In this document: positions 1 to 8,943 of the stretch, piece by piece
Layout of the letters: each line of letters opens with the position of its first letter
How positions within the stretch are numbered: position 1 is the stretch's first letter
Source: Synechococcus sp. RS9909
GTDB taxonomy: Bacteria; Cyanobacteriota; Cyanobacteriia; PCC-6307; Cyanobiaceae
Direction of reading: 5' to 3'
DNA: 64,000 nucleotides
NCBI RefSeq assembly: GCF_014279595.1
Contig: NZ_CP047943.1
Span: 558,001 to 622,000 of the forward strand
Notes under the pieces: model-generated
What the model was told of the DNA's origin: nothing
The model's input: the letters and a program-made list of their open reading frames with translations, nothing else
Database searches by the model: none
Made by a program: the position numbers and the translations under genes

Positions 1-880
1 TCAACTGCCAGTCGCCGAAGTCAAAGAAGGCCATGTAGGGCGATGGGTTCACCATCCGCAGGCTGCGGTAAAGCTCCAGGGGCTTCTGGGGCACCGTCGT
101 TTCCAGTCGCTGACTCAGTACCAGCTGGAACACATCGCCGGCGGCGATGTGGTCGCGGCCGCTGCGCACGGCGGCCTCAAAATCGTCCTGATCGCGGTTG
201 CTGCTGGTGGGGGGGATCCCGCTGTTGGGTTGCCAGCGAAGGGGGCGGACCGAAGGCAGAGGTGCTGCCATCCGCTCCTCCAGGTGGCGGATTCGCACCA
301 TCGCCTGGTCCCAGGCCTCATCGGCGCTGGAGGCACTGCCCCTGCCGCCGCTGAGATCTCCGTAGGCCACGGCTGTGATCAGACGCTTGGCCTGGTCGAT
401 GATCAGGATGCTGTCCATCAGCATCCAGAGGCCATCGGGCGGATCGGTTGCGGCCGGGGTGTGAATCGGCACCGTGGGCTCGATCCAGCGAATCAGTTCA
501 TAGCCCCAGATGCCGTAGAGCTGCCCCAGTGGTGGCAGACCGGGGATGTGGCCGGGGCGGTAAGGCTTCAGTTGGCTGCGCAGGAGGTCGAAGGGATTGC
601 CCTGTAAAGACTCCACCGCTCCATCACGCCAGCGACGGCTGCATGCCTCGCCGCGAGCTGTCAGCGTCCAGAGCGGGTCACAGGCCACCACGCTCCATCG
701 GCCTAGGTGAACACCGCCTTCGACGGATTCGAGCAGCACACCCGGCGGTCGGCCTTCACCCACCTTCAACCATGTGGTGAGAGGCGTTTCCAGGTCGGCC
801 GGCCAGCTGTGAGCCACCGGAATGAAGGTGGCTCCCGCAGCGGCGGCCTCAAAAAAGGAGGCGCGGTCAGGGCTGAGCAT
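1..880 (-). CDS. trpE: Anthranilate synthase component I-type protein (3' end beyond window)
   Basis: The visible part is the N-terminal ~293 residues of a chorismate-binding enzyme that makes anthranilate, the first step of tryptophan synthesis. It reads from ATG at 880 without a stop to the window edge. Recognisable TrpE-type stretches are LLESVEGGVHLGRWSVVACD near residue 50 and GQLYGIWGYELIRW near residue 125. The catalytic C-terminal domain is outside the window. It lies 35 bp downstream of psaD on the same strand, a pairing common in picocyanobacteria. A related paralog (aminodeoxychorismate or isochorismate synthase) cannot be excluded without the missing domain. Confidence 0.85.
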   Translation of the reverse strand, partial: MLSPDRASFFEAAAAGATFIPVAHSWPADLETPLTTWLKVGEGRPPGVLLESVEGGVHLGRWSVVACDPLWTLTARGEACSRRWRDGAVESLQGNPFDLLRSQLKPYRPGHIPGLPPLGQLYGIWGYELIRWIEPTVPIHTPAATDPPDGLWMLMDSILIIDQAKRLITAVAYGDLSGGRGSASSADEAWDQAMVRIRHLEERMAAPLPSVRPLRWQPNSGIPPTSSNRDQDDFEAAVRSGRDHIAAGDVFQLVLSQRLETTVPQKPLELYRSLRMVNPSPYMAFFDFGDWQL

Positions 881-915
881 GGAGGGATTCTCGCAGCCGA
901 CCGCGCCGCTCGACG

Positions 916-1347
916 TCAGGCGTCGAAGGTGTTGCGTCCGCTGAACTTGAGCGTGGAAGGGTCGGGATTGGCGCCGATTCGTCGGGGGTTGTGGCCCACC
1001 ATGGTGCGACCGTCATTCACTTTCTCAGGGAACACACCATCCTTGGGATGCAGGAATTCGGTGTCTCCACCCGGGAAAATCCGATAGATCTTGTAGTCCT
1101 CGATCCGGGGCTTGAACTTGGTGCGCAGCTGGGTGCCGAGGGCGAGGCACTGCTCCTTGCGAGCGAAATACATGAGGTTTTCGCCTTCATGCATCATGGC
1201 GGCACCACCGGTGGGCAGTTCAAAAGCCTGAGCAGAGGCGCTGGTCCAGGTGATGGCGTACTTCTCTTCCGTCTCCGCGGCGTTCAGAAGTCCACCGGTG
1301 CTGCCGATGAACTGGGGGAGCTGACCGTTCAACGCCGTTGCTGTCAT
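916..1347 (-). CDS. psaD: Photosystem I subunit II (PsaD)
   Basis: PsaD is the peripheral cytoplasmic-side subunit of photosystem I that helps dock ferredoxin and stabilises PsaC. The 143-residue product has the family's usual length and shows conserved stretches such as [20 protein letters not shown] and [15 protein letters not shown]. Start is ATG at 1347. It is soluble, with no membrane segment. It sits between a histidine-kinase-like gene and trpE, all on the minus strand. The 94-bp gap to the kinase gene and known high psaD expression suggest its own promoter, but I could not define one by eye. Confidence 0.98.
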   Translation of the reverse strand: MTATALNGQLPQFIGSTGGLLNAAETEEKYAITWTSASAQAFELPTGGAAMMHEGENLMYFARKEQCLALGTQLRTKFKPRIEDYKIYRIFPGGDTEFLHPKDGVFPEKVNDGRTMVGHNPRRIGANPDPSTLKFSGRNTFDA

Positions 1348-1441
1348 GGCTGTCCTCGAAAAATCGGCATGCCGTTACGGCTGGAAAGTAGCACCGTGAT
1401 TCCGGTTGGATCGCCTGTCCTGCAGCCAAGCTTCACACCCG

Positions 1442-2851
1442 TCAACATTGAGTCGAGCCGGCCACCGGGAAGAACACCGTGAGGCCTCGGTCCCGTTGTT
1501 GCGTCAGCCTGCCACCCAGGCTGGCGAGCAGGCGACGGGTGGCTCCCTGGCTGAGCTGCAGGCTGCCGGTGTCTGGATTCCAGCTCAGCACGGGGCCGAG
1601 TTCTGCGCTGGGCTCCGCTGCGCTGACGCCGGCACCATCGGGATTGGGATTGTGGCCGCGGATCTGCAGCTTCAGGCGTGCTCCCGCCGCTCGCAGCTGC
1701 AGCACCAGCCTGCCGCCGTGTTGCAAGCTGCGACTGCTGCGGTCGATCAGGCCACCGAGCATCGGTTCCAATCGGCCGGGATCACTGAGCACAGCCGGGA
1801 GTGCCGCGCTGATGTCGAGCTGAAGGGCAAGCCCGCGCCGCTCGAGCTGTTGTTGCCAGGCTGGTGCCAGCTGGAGCAGCATCGCGCCGAGGTCGGTGCG
1901 GGCCAGGCCTGCCGAGTCCTTCGACTGGCGATGGCGCTCGCTGCTCTGCAGTTCGGAGGCATGCAGTTCCGCTGCATGAAAAATCAGGCCGAAGCGGTCG
2001 ATCTGTTCCGTGCATTCGCTGTCGATCTGGCGCAGGCGATCGGTGACGAGATCCGGCAGGTCACGGCGGCGCAGTAGCGACCGGATCAAGGTGCGGATCG
2101 TGGCCAGCGGTGTGCGCACCTCATGGGTGATCGCTTCTAGCAGGGAGAGCTCGGCCGCGGCACCGGCCTGGGGGACGGGGATGGGTGCAGCGCTCTGCGC
2201 GGGTGGGTGGTCGGGCAGGGTCTGCAGAGTGAGGCTGGGGGCCATCCGGGCCAACCGCTCCGCCACGGCGGGCCAGAAAACCGTCGCGAAGTCGCGGCTG
2301 CTCTGCAGGGATCCCAGGCCCTGGATCGCGTCACGCAGCACGCTCGCCTGCGCAGGGTTCTCGGCCTGCAGGCGTCGGTCGATCCCTTCCAGCACGGCCG
2401 CCAGGGAGTTGGGGTCACTGCGCAGAAGCAGTTGACGCTGGTGCTCGGGGCCGTGCAGGGCCAGGGCGACCTGCAGAGACGGGCTGATCACGATCAGCAG
2501 GGGGTCATGGCCGTCCTCCGGCTGCAGCCGGAGCTGTTCCAGTCGCTGGATCGGGGCACGGCCGCCGGCCGGTTCCGCTGCTGCCGCAGGGCCCAGCTGC
2601 GGCCAGCCGATGGGATGGGGTGTCCAGATCCAGCCGGCCATCCTTTGCAGGAGGCTCGGTTCGTAGAGGGCGGGAAGGGGCGCGGCGAGCCAGACGCCCC
2701 GCCGATCGTCCGGCTGCTTGAGCAGGGCGTCCTGCACAACCTCCAGGGCCGCCCACCACAGCCGTCGGGCGCTGGCATCATCACCCCCGCCTGGCGGCAC
2801 CCCTTCGGCCATCAGGGCTTGGATGGTGGTGAGGTGGGGGCGTGCGTTCAC
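1442..2851 (-). CDS. Histidine-kinase-like sensor protein with degenerate ATPase domain
   Basis: This is a 469-residue soluble protein starting at GTG 2851, which overlaps the rodA stop by 4 bp (GTGA). Residues ~115-205 look like a small sensory domain, possibly DICT-type. A DHp-like dimerisation segment follows, with phospho-acceptor motif ITHEVRTPLATIRTL (His243). The C-terminal catalytic region is odd: the expected N-box asparagine is missing in GGLIDRSSRSLQHGG, and no DxGxG motif is visible. It may therefore be a pseudo-kinase, scaffold or phosphatase. The overlap with rodA suggests co-transcription. The reading frame stays open upstream through rodA, but that extension is not coding. No cognate response regulator is adjacent. 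Confidence 0.8.
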   Translation of the reverse strand: MNARPHLTTIQALMAEGVPPGGGDDASARRLWWAALEVVQDALLKQPDDRRGVWLAAPLPALYEPSLLQRMAGWIWTPHPIGWPQLGPAAAAEPAGGRAPIQRLEQLRLQPEDGHDPLLIVISPSLQVALALHGPEHQRQLLLRSDPNSLAAVLEGIDRRLQAENPAQASVLRDAIQGLGSLQSSRDFATVFWPAVAERLARMAPSLTLQTLPDHPPAQSAAPIPVPQAGAAAELSLLEAITHEVRTPLATIRTLIRSLLRRRDLPDLVTDRLRQIDSECTEQIDRFGLIFHAAELHASELQSSERHRQSKDSAGLARTDLGAMLLQLAPAWQQQLERRGLALQLDISAALPAVLSDPGRLEPMLGGLIDRSSRSLQHGGRLVLQLRAAGARLKLQIRGHNPNPDGAGVSAAEPSAELGPVLSWNPDTGSLQLSQGATRRLLASLGGRLTQQRDRGLTVFFPVAGSTQC

Positions 2852-4125
2852 CGGATCAGCCCTTGACGCTCCCGGCGCGCCACCGAGAGGCAAAGGCCCA
2901 GGGCGATGAAGTTCACCACCATGGCGGAGCGCCCATAGCTCATGAAGGGAAGAGGAATGCCCGTGACCGGGCCAAGGCCGATGGTCATGAAGATGTTCAC
3001 CACCACCTGAAACATCAGCATGGTGGCGACGCCGACCACCACCAAGGAGTCGAAATCGGAGCGGGCCCGGTTCGCGACCTGGAGCATCCGAGCCATGAGC
3101 AGGGCAAATCCCACCACCACCAGCACGGTGCCCAGATAGCCCGTCTCCTCCCCCAGGGCGCTGAAGATGAAATCGGTGTGCTGCTCGGGGATGAAGCGCA
3201 GTTTGGTGAGCTGGCCCTGCAGCAATCCCGTGCCGAACAGGCCTCCGGAGCCGATGCCAACCGTGCTTTGCAGCAGGTGGTACCCACCGCCGAGAGGGTC
3301 TTTGCTGGGATCGAGGAACAGCACCAGCCGATCGCGCTGATAGTCCTTGAGGCCATGCATCCAGAGCCAGGGGGTGATGAAGGCCACGGCCCCCTGGATC
3401 GCCAGCACCACCACCGCCGCGATGCGTTTCCAGGGAAGGGAGCGAAAGGCGATCGCCATCATCAGCGGCACCCAGAGCAGCAGGGCCCAGGGCAGGAGGC
3501 CGGCCAACAACGCGGTGCCCAGGGGCGCGAGCAACAGCAACAGCCATTCGAAGGGCATGCCCGACCAATAGAGCATGACCAGGAGCAGGGCTCCGAAGAC
3601 CAGGGAGGTGCCCAGATCCGGCTGAATGAACACCAGCAACCAGGGCAGGGAGATCACGCCCAGGGGGCGGAGCAGATCGACCGGACGTTCCACAGGATGG
3701 CGATCAAGCACGGCCGCCAGCAGCAGGATGGCGGCGAGTTTGGCGAATTCCGAGGGCTGCACATGCACCCCGCCGATACTGATCCAGCGTTGAGCGCCGA
3801 GGGCGGAGGTGCCGATTACCCGCACGGCGATCAGGCTGATCACCGTGAGCGCGTAGATGGGGGCCAGCAGTGGCTTCAAGCGCTCCAGCTTCATGCGCGC
3901 CAGCAGCAGCGCCACGCCGATGCCGAAGGCCGCCGTGACCCAGTGTTGGTACCAGTCGGCATAGGCGGCCTGGCGTTGGGTGCTGGCGATCAGCAGCCCC
4001 GCCACGGCCACCAGGGTCAGGGGGATGCCCCAAAGCAGGCGCTCCCCCTGGCGTCGCCGACTGCTGAGGCCGGAGGCATCAGCGCGGCGCCGTCTGCGGT
4101 TGCCCTGGAGGAAGCCGCTGCCCAT
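2848..4125 (-). CDS. rodA: Rod-shape peptidoglycan glycosyltransferase RodA (SEDS family)
   Basis: RodA polymerises lipid II into glycan strands during side-wall elongation, in the plasma membrane. The 425-residue protein has about ten hydrophobic segments and an arginine-rich cytoplasmic N-terminus. SEDS signatures are visible: HVQPSEFAKLAAILLL (from residue 121), QPDLGTSLVF, and GLGPVTGIPLPFMSYGRSAM near the C-terminus. FtsW is the alternative family member, but the sequence and the mrp/rodA arrangement fit RodA better. It follows mrp by 2 bp and overlaps the kinase-like gene by 4 bp, so mrp-rodA-kinase is probably one operon. Confidence 0.93.
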   Translation of the reverse strand: MGSGFLQGNRRRRRADASGLSSRRRQGERLLWGIPLTLVAVAGLLIASTQRQAAYADWYQHWVTAAFGIGVALLLARMKLERLKPLLAPIYALTVISLIAVRVIGTSALGAQRWISIGGVHVQPSEFAKLAAILLLAAVLDRHPVERPVDLLRPLGVISLPWLLVFIQPDLGTSLVFGALLLVMLYWSGMPFEWLLLLLAPLGTALLAGLLPWALLLWVPLMMAIAFRSLPWKRIAAVVVLAIQGAVAFITPWLWMHGLKDYQRDRLVLFLDPSKDPLGGGYHLLQSTVGIGSGGLFGTGLLQGQLTKLRFIPEQHTDFIFSALGEETGYLGTVLVVVGFALLMARMLQVANRARSDFDSLVVVGVATMLMFQVVVNIFMTIGLGPVTGIPLPFMSYGRSAMVVNFIALGLCLSVARRERQGLIR

Positions 4126-4127
4126 GC

Positions 4128-5228
4128 TCAGTGCGACACGGTGAGCCGACTCGCTACAGCATCGGCCAGAGCCACGAATGCCTGGGCACTGGCGGAATCG
4201 GGTTGACTCACCACGATCGGGCGACCCTGATCGCCACCGGAGAGCACCGGCATTTCGAGCGGGATCTGGGCCAGCAGTGTGCTGTCGAATTCATCGGCGA
4301 GTTGCTGTCCCCCCCCTTCGCCGAACAAGGGATAGCGCCGTTCCGGTTGGTCGGGCGGAATGAAGGCGCTCATGTTCTCCACCACACCGAGCACGGGGAT
4401 CTGCATCTGCCGGAACATCGCCAGGCCGCGGCGGGCGTCCTGCAGGGCCACCTGCTGAGGCGTGGTCACGATGATCACGCCGGCCATCGGCACCGCCTGG
4501 GCGAGGGAGAGCTGGGCGTCGCCCGTGCCGGGGGGAAGATCGACCACCAGCACATCCCGCTCACCCCAGCTCACCTGATAGAGGAACTGGCGGATGATGC
4601 CATTGAGCATCGGTCCTCTCCAGATCACGGGCTGGTCGGGATCGATCAGCAGCCCCATCGACACCATGGCCACGCCACAGCTCTCGATCGGCGTCATGCG
4701 TTGCTCACTGCCGCTGCCACGCACCTCGGGCGTCTGCTCTGCCACGCCGAGCATGGTGGGGGCGTTGGGGCCGTAGATGTCGGCGTCAAGCAGCCCGACC
4801 CGGTGGCCCTGACGGGCGAGGGCGCAGGCCAGGTTCACCGCCACGGTGCTTTTGCCCACGCCGCCCTTGCCGCTGCTCACGGCGATCACTTGCCTGACCC
4901 CCGGAATCGCTTGCCGCTCGGCCATCTGGCCATGGCCGGCCTGACCGATTGCGCCGCTCTGAGCGGAGGCGCCAGCGGCCTGCTGGGGCGGGTTTCCCAC
5001 TTCAATCTGCACGTCCTGGATGCCGTCGAGCGCCAGCAGGCGCTCCCGGCACTCCTGCACGATCCTGTCGCGTTGGCTCTGGGCGAAGCCGGGAAGATTG
5101 AGACGGATCACAGCCCGGGGTGATGTGACCCGGATGCGATCGATCCAGCCCAGTTCCACAGCGGAACGTCCGCTGCCCGCATCACGGATTTCCGTCAGCA
5201 CCGCTGTTGCCTGCTCTGCCGTCGCCAT
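4128..5228 (-). CDS. mrp: Mrp/NBP35-type Fe-S carrier P-loop ATPase
   Basis: This is a 366-residue cytoplasmic ATPase that carries and transfers iron-sulfur clusters. An N-terminal DUF59-like domain spans residues ~5-78. The MinD-like deviant Walker [19 protein letters not shown], begins at residue 118 and is followed by LLDADIYGPNAPTMLG and VDLPPGTGDAQL. The CxxC pair that many Mrp proteins use to bridge a cluster is not evident in the C-terminal part, so cluster binding may differ. Start is ATG at 5228. It heads the probable mrp-rodA-kinase operon and is divergent from hemF with a 109-bp gap. Confidence 0.93.
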   Translation of the reverse strand: MATAEQATAVLTEIRDAGSGRSAVELGWIDRIRVTSPRAVIRLNLPGFAQSQRDRIVQECRERLLALDGIQDVQIEVGNPPQQAAGASAQSGAIGQAGHGQMAERQAIPGVRQVIAVSSGKGGVGKSTVAVNLACALARQGHRVGLLDADIYGPNAPTMLGVAEQTPEVRGSGSEQRMTPIESCGVAMVSMGLLIDPDQPVIWRGPMLNGIIRQFLYQVSWGERDVLVVDLPPGTGDAQLSLAQAVPMAGVIIVTTPQQVALQDARRGLAMFRQMQIPVLGVVENMSAFIPPDQPERRYPLFGEGGGQQLADEFDSTLLAQIPLEMPVLSGGDQGRPIVVSQPDSASAQAFVALADAVASRLTVSH

Positions 5229-5337
5229 GAATCCGCACCACCGGCGCGGATCCTAGGGGCGAGATCTCATGACAGACCTTCACGCACTCTTGTCGTGAAC
5301 GCCCGCAGGCTGAAATGGTCATGCCTGTTCCTGCGGG

Positions 5338-6402
5338 ATGCCGCCCATGGTCCATTCACCCCACCAGCCCGGCAGCGTTCTGACGCCTCCTGCGGGGTCC
5401 CGCGACCGGGCCCGGGCCCTCGTGCTCGACCTTCAGGATGAAATCTGCGCAGGCCTGGAGCGTCTCGACGGTCTCGGTCGTTTTCAGGAGGAGAGCTGGG
5501 AGCGGCCGGAAGGGGGCGGCGGGCGTTCCCGGGTGATGCGCGACGGGCGCGTCTTCGAGCAGGGCGGCGTCAACTTCTCTGAAGTGCATGGCCAGGAGTT
5601 GCCCCCCTCAATCCTGCGCCAGCGCCCCGAGGCGAAGGGGCATGCCTGGTTTGCCACCGGCACCTCGATGGTGCTGCATCCGCGCAATCCCTATGTGCCC
5701 ACGGTGCACCTCAACTACCGCTATTTCGAGGCGGGGCCGGTGTGGTGGTTCGGCGGTGGTGCCGATCTCACGCCCTTCTATCCCTTCCTTGACGACGCCC
5801 GCCACTTCCATCGGCAACACAAACAGGCCTGCGATCAGGTGAGCCCGGATCTCTATCCGGTGTTCAAGCCCTGGTGCGACGAGTATTTCTTCCTCAAGCA
5901 CCGCGGCGAAACCCGCGGCATCGGAGGGATTTTTTACGACTACCAAGACGGCAACGGCCAGCTCTACAAGGGTCAGGATCCCGAGGGGCCCGCTGCCGCC
6001 ATGGCCCAAACGATTGGCTCCCGTCCCCTCGACTGGGACGCCTTGCATGATCTGGCGCGGGCCTGCGGGCAGGCTTTCCTGCCGGCCTATGCCCCGATCG
6101 TGGAGAAACGGCATCACCTCCCCTATGGCGAGAGGGAGCGTCAGTTCCAGCTCTACCGCCGCGGTCGGTACGTTGAATTCAACCTGGTGTGGGATCGGGG
6201 CACGATTTTCGGGTTGCAGACGAACGGTCGCACCGAGTCGATTCTGATGTCCTTGCCGCCCCTGGCCCGATGGGAATACGGCTACGCCGCTCCGGAAGGG
6301 TCGAGGGAAGCGCTGCTCACGGATCTGTTCACCCGGCCCCAGAACTGGCTGGAGGATCCGTCTCTGGACGAGCGCTGCCGTCCCCATCAGGCCCTGAACT
6401 GA
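5338..6402 (+). CDS. hemF: Oxygen-dependent coproporphyrinogen III oxidase
   Basis: HemF decarboxylates coproporphyrinogen III to protoporphyrinogen IX with oxygen, feeding heme and chlorophyll synthesis. The 354-residue product has the family core, including the [15 protein letters not shown] region, the substrate-pocket stretch [14 protein letters not shown], and the C-terminal [19 protein letters not shown] region. Start is ATG at 5338, with a second in-frame ATG at 5347. It is a stand-alone gene divergent from mrp. Its last 74 bp overlap the 3' end of the convergent amidase-like gene. Confidence 0.97.
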   Translation: MPPMVHSPHQPGSVLTPPAGSRDRARALVLDLQDEICAGLERLDGLGRFQEESWERPEGGGGRSRVMRDGRVFEQGGVNFSEVHGQELPPSILRQRPEAKGHAWFATGTSMVLHPRNPYVPTVHLNYRYFEAGPVWWFGGGADLTPFYPFLDDARHFHRQHKQACDQVSPDLYPVFKPWCDEYFFLKHRGETRGIGGIFYDYQDGNGQLYKGQDPEGPAAAMAQTIGSRPLDWDALHDLARACGQAFLPAYAPIVEKRHHLPYGERERQFQLYRRGRYVEFNLVWDRGTIFGLQTNGRTESILMSLPPLARWEYGYAAPEGSREALLTDLFTRPQNWLEDPSLDERCRPHQALN

Positions 6403-7165
6403 GCGGTGATGGTGCTTGGGGCTTCAGGCCCATGGCCAGAGCCTCAACGATGCGGCGCGCGATGGTGTCGATCACCGGCTGCCGGGATTGGGGGTTTCGG
6501 AGACGCTGCTCCAGGTTCCCTTCCAGCTTGCCGATCTCCAGGATGCTGATGCCTCGCCGCGGTGCTCCCAGGCCGCCGCGAAAGGTCCGCGGGTAGCGCC
6601 CGAACGCCAGGGCCAGGCTTTCGTCGAGGCGATTGCTGGGTTGCTGGAGGGCGGGGATCAGGCCGGAGCCGAAGCCGTCGGGGCCGTAGGCGTCGAAGTG
6701 AATCTCCAGGGCATATCCACCAGCGGCGCTGTGGCGACGCCCCACCGACCAGTTGGTGCGGGGATCGTTCTCATCGTGGATGGTGAGCGCGTCCGGGGTG
6801 TAGGCCCGGATGTTCAGGCCCCGCTCACGCCCCAGCGCCACGACGGCATCGCGCACCCTGAGATTCCAGAACAGTTCATCGCGCATGCGGGCATCCATCG
6901 GTGTGCCGCCGTGGAGCCCCACCGTGGCGCCGGAGGTGCCGGCTCCCTCGATGGCCTGGGAGTCGGCATGGCCTGCCATCACCAGGATGGGCACATCGGT
7001 CGGAAGCGGCCTGGTGCCTCTCCAGTGGGTGCGAAGCGCCACCTGTTCACCGGTGAGCACGTCGGTGTCGGGACTTCCCGGCGCACGGGCTGCCGTCGAC
7101 AAACCGAGGCTGGCCAGGGCGACAAGGCCAGCGGCCAGGGCCAGACTCAGGTCATGGCGCACCAT
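6329..7165 (-). CDS. Exported N-acetylmuramoyl-L-alanine amidase-like protein
   Basis: This 278-residue protein begins with a signal-peptide-like segment (residues 1-27, ending ...LSTAARA) and has a low-complexity Pro/Ser/Gly tail. Three motifs align by eye with the zinc amidase_3 fold: VMAGHADSQ (His66), [14 protein letters not shown] and [15 protein letters not shown]. This suggests a periplasmic peptidoglycan amidase, but the first motif departs from the usual DPGHGG and substrate is unproven. Its tail overlaps hemF in antisense by 74 bp. It is 6 bp downstream of the CCB-family gene, so the two are probably co-transcribed. Confidence 0.7.
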   Translation of the reverse strand: MVRHDLSLALAAGLVALASLGLSTAARAPGSPDTDVLTGEQVALRTHWRGTRPLPTDVPILVMAGHADSQAIEGAGTSGATVGLHGGTPMDARMRDELFWNLRVRDAVVALGRERGLNIRAYTPDALTIHDENDPRTNWSVGRRHSAAGGYALEIHFDAYGPDGFGSGLIPALQQPSNRLDESLALAFGRYPRTFRGGLGAPRRGISILEIGKLEGNLEQRLRNPQSRQPVIDTIARRIVEALAMGLKPQAPSPLSSGPDGDGSARPETDPPASSGAG

Positions 7166-7171
7166 GGGGTG

Positions 7172-7726
7172 TCAGATCGGCGACGACAGCAGGGAGCCGT
7201 CGCTGGCCAGCTCGAGCGGACCGGCCAGGTCCAGTTCCAGGGCAATCAGTTCATCGCGATGGGCCCGCAACCGGATCGTGCTGCCGCCGCTCTCGTTGGA
7301 GCTCATCAGCCGGATCTCCAGACCCTCCTGCCGCAGCGCCCGGCGTCGATAGAGGAGCCCCGCGAGCGGACCGAGCAGGGCGAGCAACAGGGGCCACCAG
7401 CCCAGGCCCGGCTGGAGCTGGCGCAGCACCAGGCCCAGGCAACCGGCACCGATCGTGCCCAGGAGGGAGAGCAGCAGGGCGAGCGGCGCACTGGCTGCCA
7501 CCGTGGCCTGATACCGCAACACCTGGCGTTCGGCATCGACGCCTCGCTGCACCCAGCCGCGTTGCTCCAGCCATTGGCTCAGGCCTTCGAGCACCTCCAG
7601 GGCCGGCCGCGGTGATTGCACATCCACCACTGTGGTGCGGTCTTTGCTGGCAGCCCTGAGGAAAAACACCAGACCGATGGCCAGCAGCAGGGTCAACAGC
7701 AGGGTGGAGATCTGGAAGGAGGGCAT
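7172..7726 (-). CDS. Cytochrome b6 heme-attachment factor (CCB2/CCB4-like, DUF2930)
   Basis: The 184-residue product resembles proteins annotated as 'cofactor assembly of complex C subunit B', relatives of chloroplast CCB2/CCB4. These help attach heme c_i covalently to cytochrome b6 on the stromal/cytoplasmic side. Visible features are an N-terminal membrane segment (MPSFQISTLLLTLLLAIGLVFFL begins the protein and runs past residue 20), a central hydrophobic hairpin around residues 78-125, and a soluble C-terminal domain. I chose ATG 7726 because it leaves a short gap after the upstream winged-helix gene. The likely client, PetB, is encoded in this window at 45204. Confidence 0.75.
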   Translation of the reverse strand: MPSFQISTLLLTLLLAIGLVFFLRAASKDRTTVVDVQSPRPALEVLEGLSQWLEQRGWVQRGVDAERQVLRYQATVAASAPLALLLSLLGTIGAGCLGLVLRQLQPGLGWWPLLLALLGPLAGLLYRRRALRQEGLEIRLMSSNESGGSTIRLRAHRDELIALELDLAGPLELASDGSLLSSPI

Positions 7727-7758
7727 CCGCCGATGGAACCGCGCTGGATCGTTCCGTT

Positions 7759-8181
7759 CTAGTGCGCCACGGGCCGGTCGCTTTCGGCGAGATGGTCGAT
7801 CAGCCAACGACGCCATTGCGTCATCAAGCGCTCCGCCGGTTCGCGCGCTTCATGTTGCAGGTGGAGCATGCTGCGGGGGCGTCCGCGGCTCGGGCAGCGT
7901 TTGCTGTAGTGGCCGAGCATGCCCTGACCGTCGAGAAAGGCGAGGGCCTGGTGCAGCACCGTTTCCGAGAGTCGCAGTTCCGGGTGTTCGTGCTGGAGAC
8001 GCTGCAGCAGCCCTGAGGGGTAGCTGTCCTGGCGGAGGAGGCAGTCGAGCACCCAGCACACCGCCAGTTCTAGGTCGAGGAAGCGCGGCGGTGGCTGGTG
8101 AAAGTAATGCTCGATATCGGCCAGGCAGGCGCGGGAGGCTTTGCGTTGGGTCTGCACGACGACGCGGATCATTCGTCTCAT
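7759..8181 (-). CDS. Small winged-helix-like DNA-binding protein
   Basis: This is a 140-residue basic soluble protein. The central segment LSETVLHQALAFLDGQGMLG followed by a basic loop (SKRCPSRGRPRSM) looks like a PadR/MarR-type winged helix with recognition helix and wing. No ligand domain is apparent. A second start, ATG at 8172, would remove three residues. It precedes the CCB-like and amidase-like genes on the same strand and could be in their operon. Its regulon is unknown. The divergent neighbour is rnd. Confidence 0.65.
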   Translation of the reverse strand: MRRMIRVVVQTQRKASRACLADIEHYFHQPPPRFLDLELAVCWVLDCLLRQDSYPSGLLQRLQHEHPELRLSETVLHQALAFLDGQGMLGHYSKRCPSRGRPRSMLHLQHEAREPAERLMTQWRRWLIDHLAESDRPVAH

Positions 8182-8285
8182 TCTGCTCTAACCCGATCTC
8201 ACTCTGATTTTCAAGGGTGTGGCGGAAAGCCGTGCCACCGAGCGCGTCAGAGTGGCGTGATCCAGCGTCTCTCTCCGCGCACCCC

Positions 8286-8927
8286 ATGGCTGACAGCACC
8301 GAACCCAGGGATTTCGCCGTGTTTGATGGCGATCTGGATGCCGCCTGGGCCGATCGCTATGCCAAGGCCAGCCGCCTGGCGGTTGACACCGAAGCGATGG
8401 GCCTGGTCCACGGTCGGGATCGCCTCTGTCTGGTGCAACTCTGCGATGGCGACGACAACGTGTCGTGTGTGCGCATCGGTCTTGGTCAGTGCGAGGCGCC
8501 TCGCCTGAAGGCTCTGATGGAAGCCGCGGCGGTGGAGAAGGTGTTCCATTTCGCCCGTTTTGATGTGGCGGCCCTCGCCAGTGGGTTGGGGATTGCCGTT
8601 GATCCGATCTTCTGCACCAAGGTGGCGTCGCGACTGGCCCGCACCTACAGCCCCAAGCACGGTCTCAAGGAGGTGGTGCTCGAGTTAGTGGGCGTTGAGC
8701 TCGACAAGCAGGCCCAGAGCAGCGACTGGGGCCGGGTGGAGGAGCTCAGTGAGGCCCAGCTGGCCTATGCCGCCAACGATGCGCGTTATCTGTTGCCAGC
8801 GCGGGAGCGACTGGAGGTGATGCTGCGTCGGGAGGGTCGCTGGGAGCTCGCCCAGCGCTGTTTCCGTTGCATTCCTGTGATGTCGGAGCTGGATCGTCTG
8901 CGCTTCGCACAGACCTTCGAGCACTGA
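8286..8927 (+). CDS. rnd: Ribonuclease D-type 3'-5' exonuclease
   Basis: The 213-residue product is a single DEDDy exonuclease domain. Exo I is LAVDTEAMGL (residues ~33-42), Exo II is VFHFARFDVAAL, and Exo III is AYAANDARYLLP with its tyrosine. The HRDC domains of longer RNase D enzymes are missing, as is typical for the short cyanobacterial forms that trim tRNA and other RNA 3' ends. I chose ATG 8286 because the domain starts soon after; the frame stays open upstream to 8217 without homology-like sequence. It is transcribed alone. Confidence 0.9.
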   Translation: MADSTEPRDFAVFDGDLDAAWADRYAKASRLAVDTEAMGLVHGRDRLCLVQLCDGDDNVSCVRIGLGQCEAPRLKALMEAAAVEKVFHFARFDVAALASGLGIAVDPIFCTKVASRLARTYSPKHGLKEVVLELVGVELDKQAQSSDWGRVEELSEAQLAYAANDARYLLPARERLEVMLRREGRWELAQRCFRCIPVMSELDRLRFAQTFEH

Positions 8928-8943
8928 GTCGAGCAGCGAGTGG

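Noticed and set aside
1442-3568. A long minus-strand frame of 708 codons
   Set aside because: Its upstream third reads through rodA in another frame with low-complexity Gly/Arg/His sequence. The real kinase-like gene starts at GTG 2851.
2842-4206. A 454-codon plus-strand frame
   Set aside because: It is antisense to rodA, very rich in His/Gln/Gly, and lacks any family sequence. A typical high-GC shadow frame.
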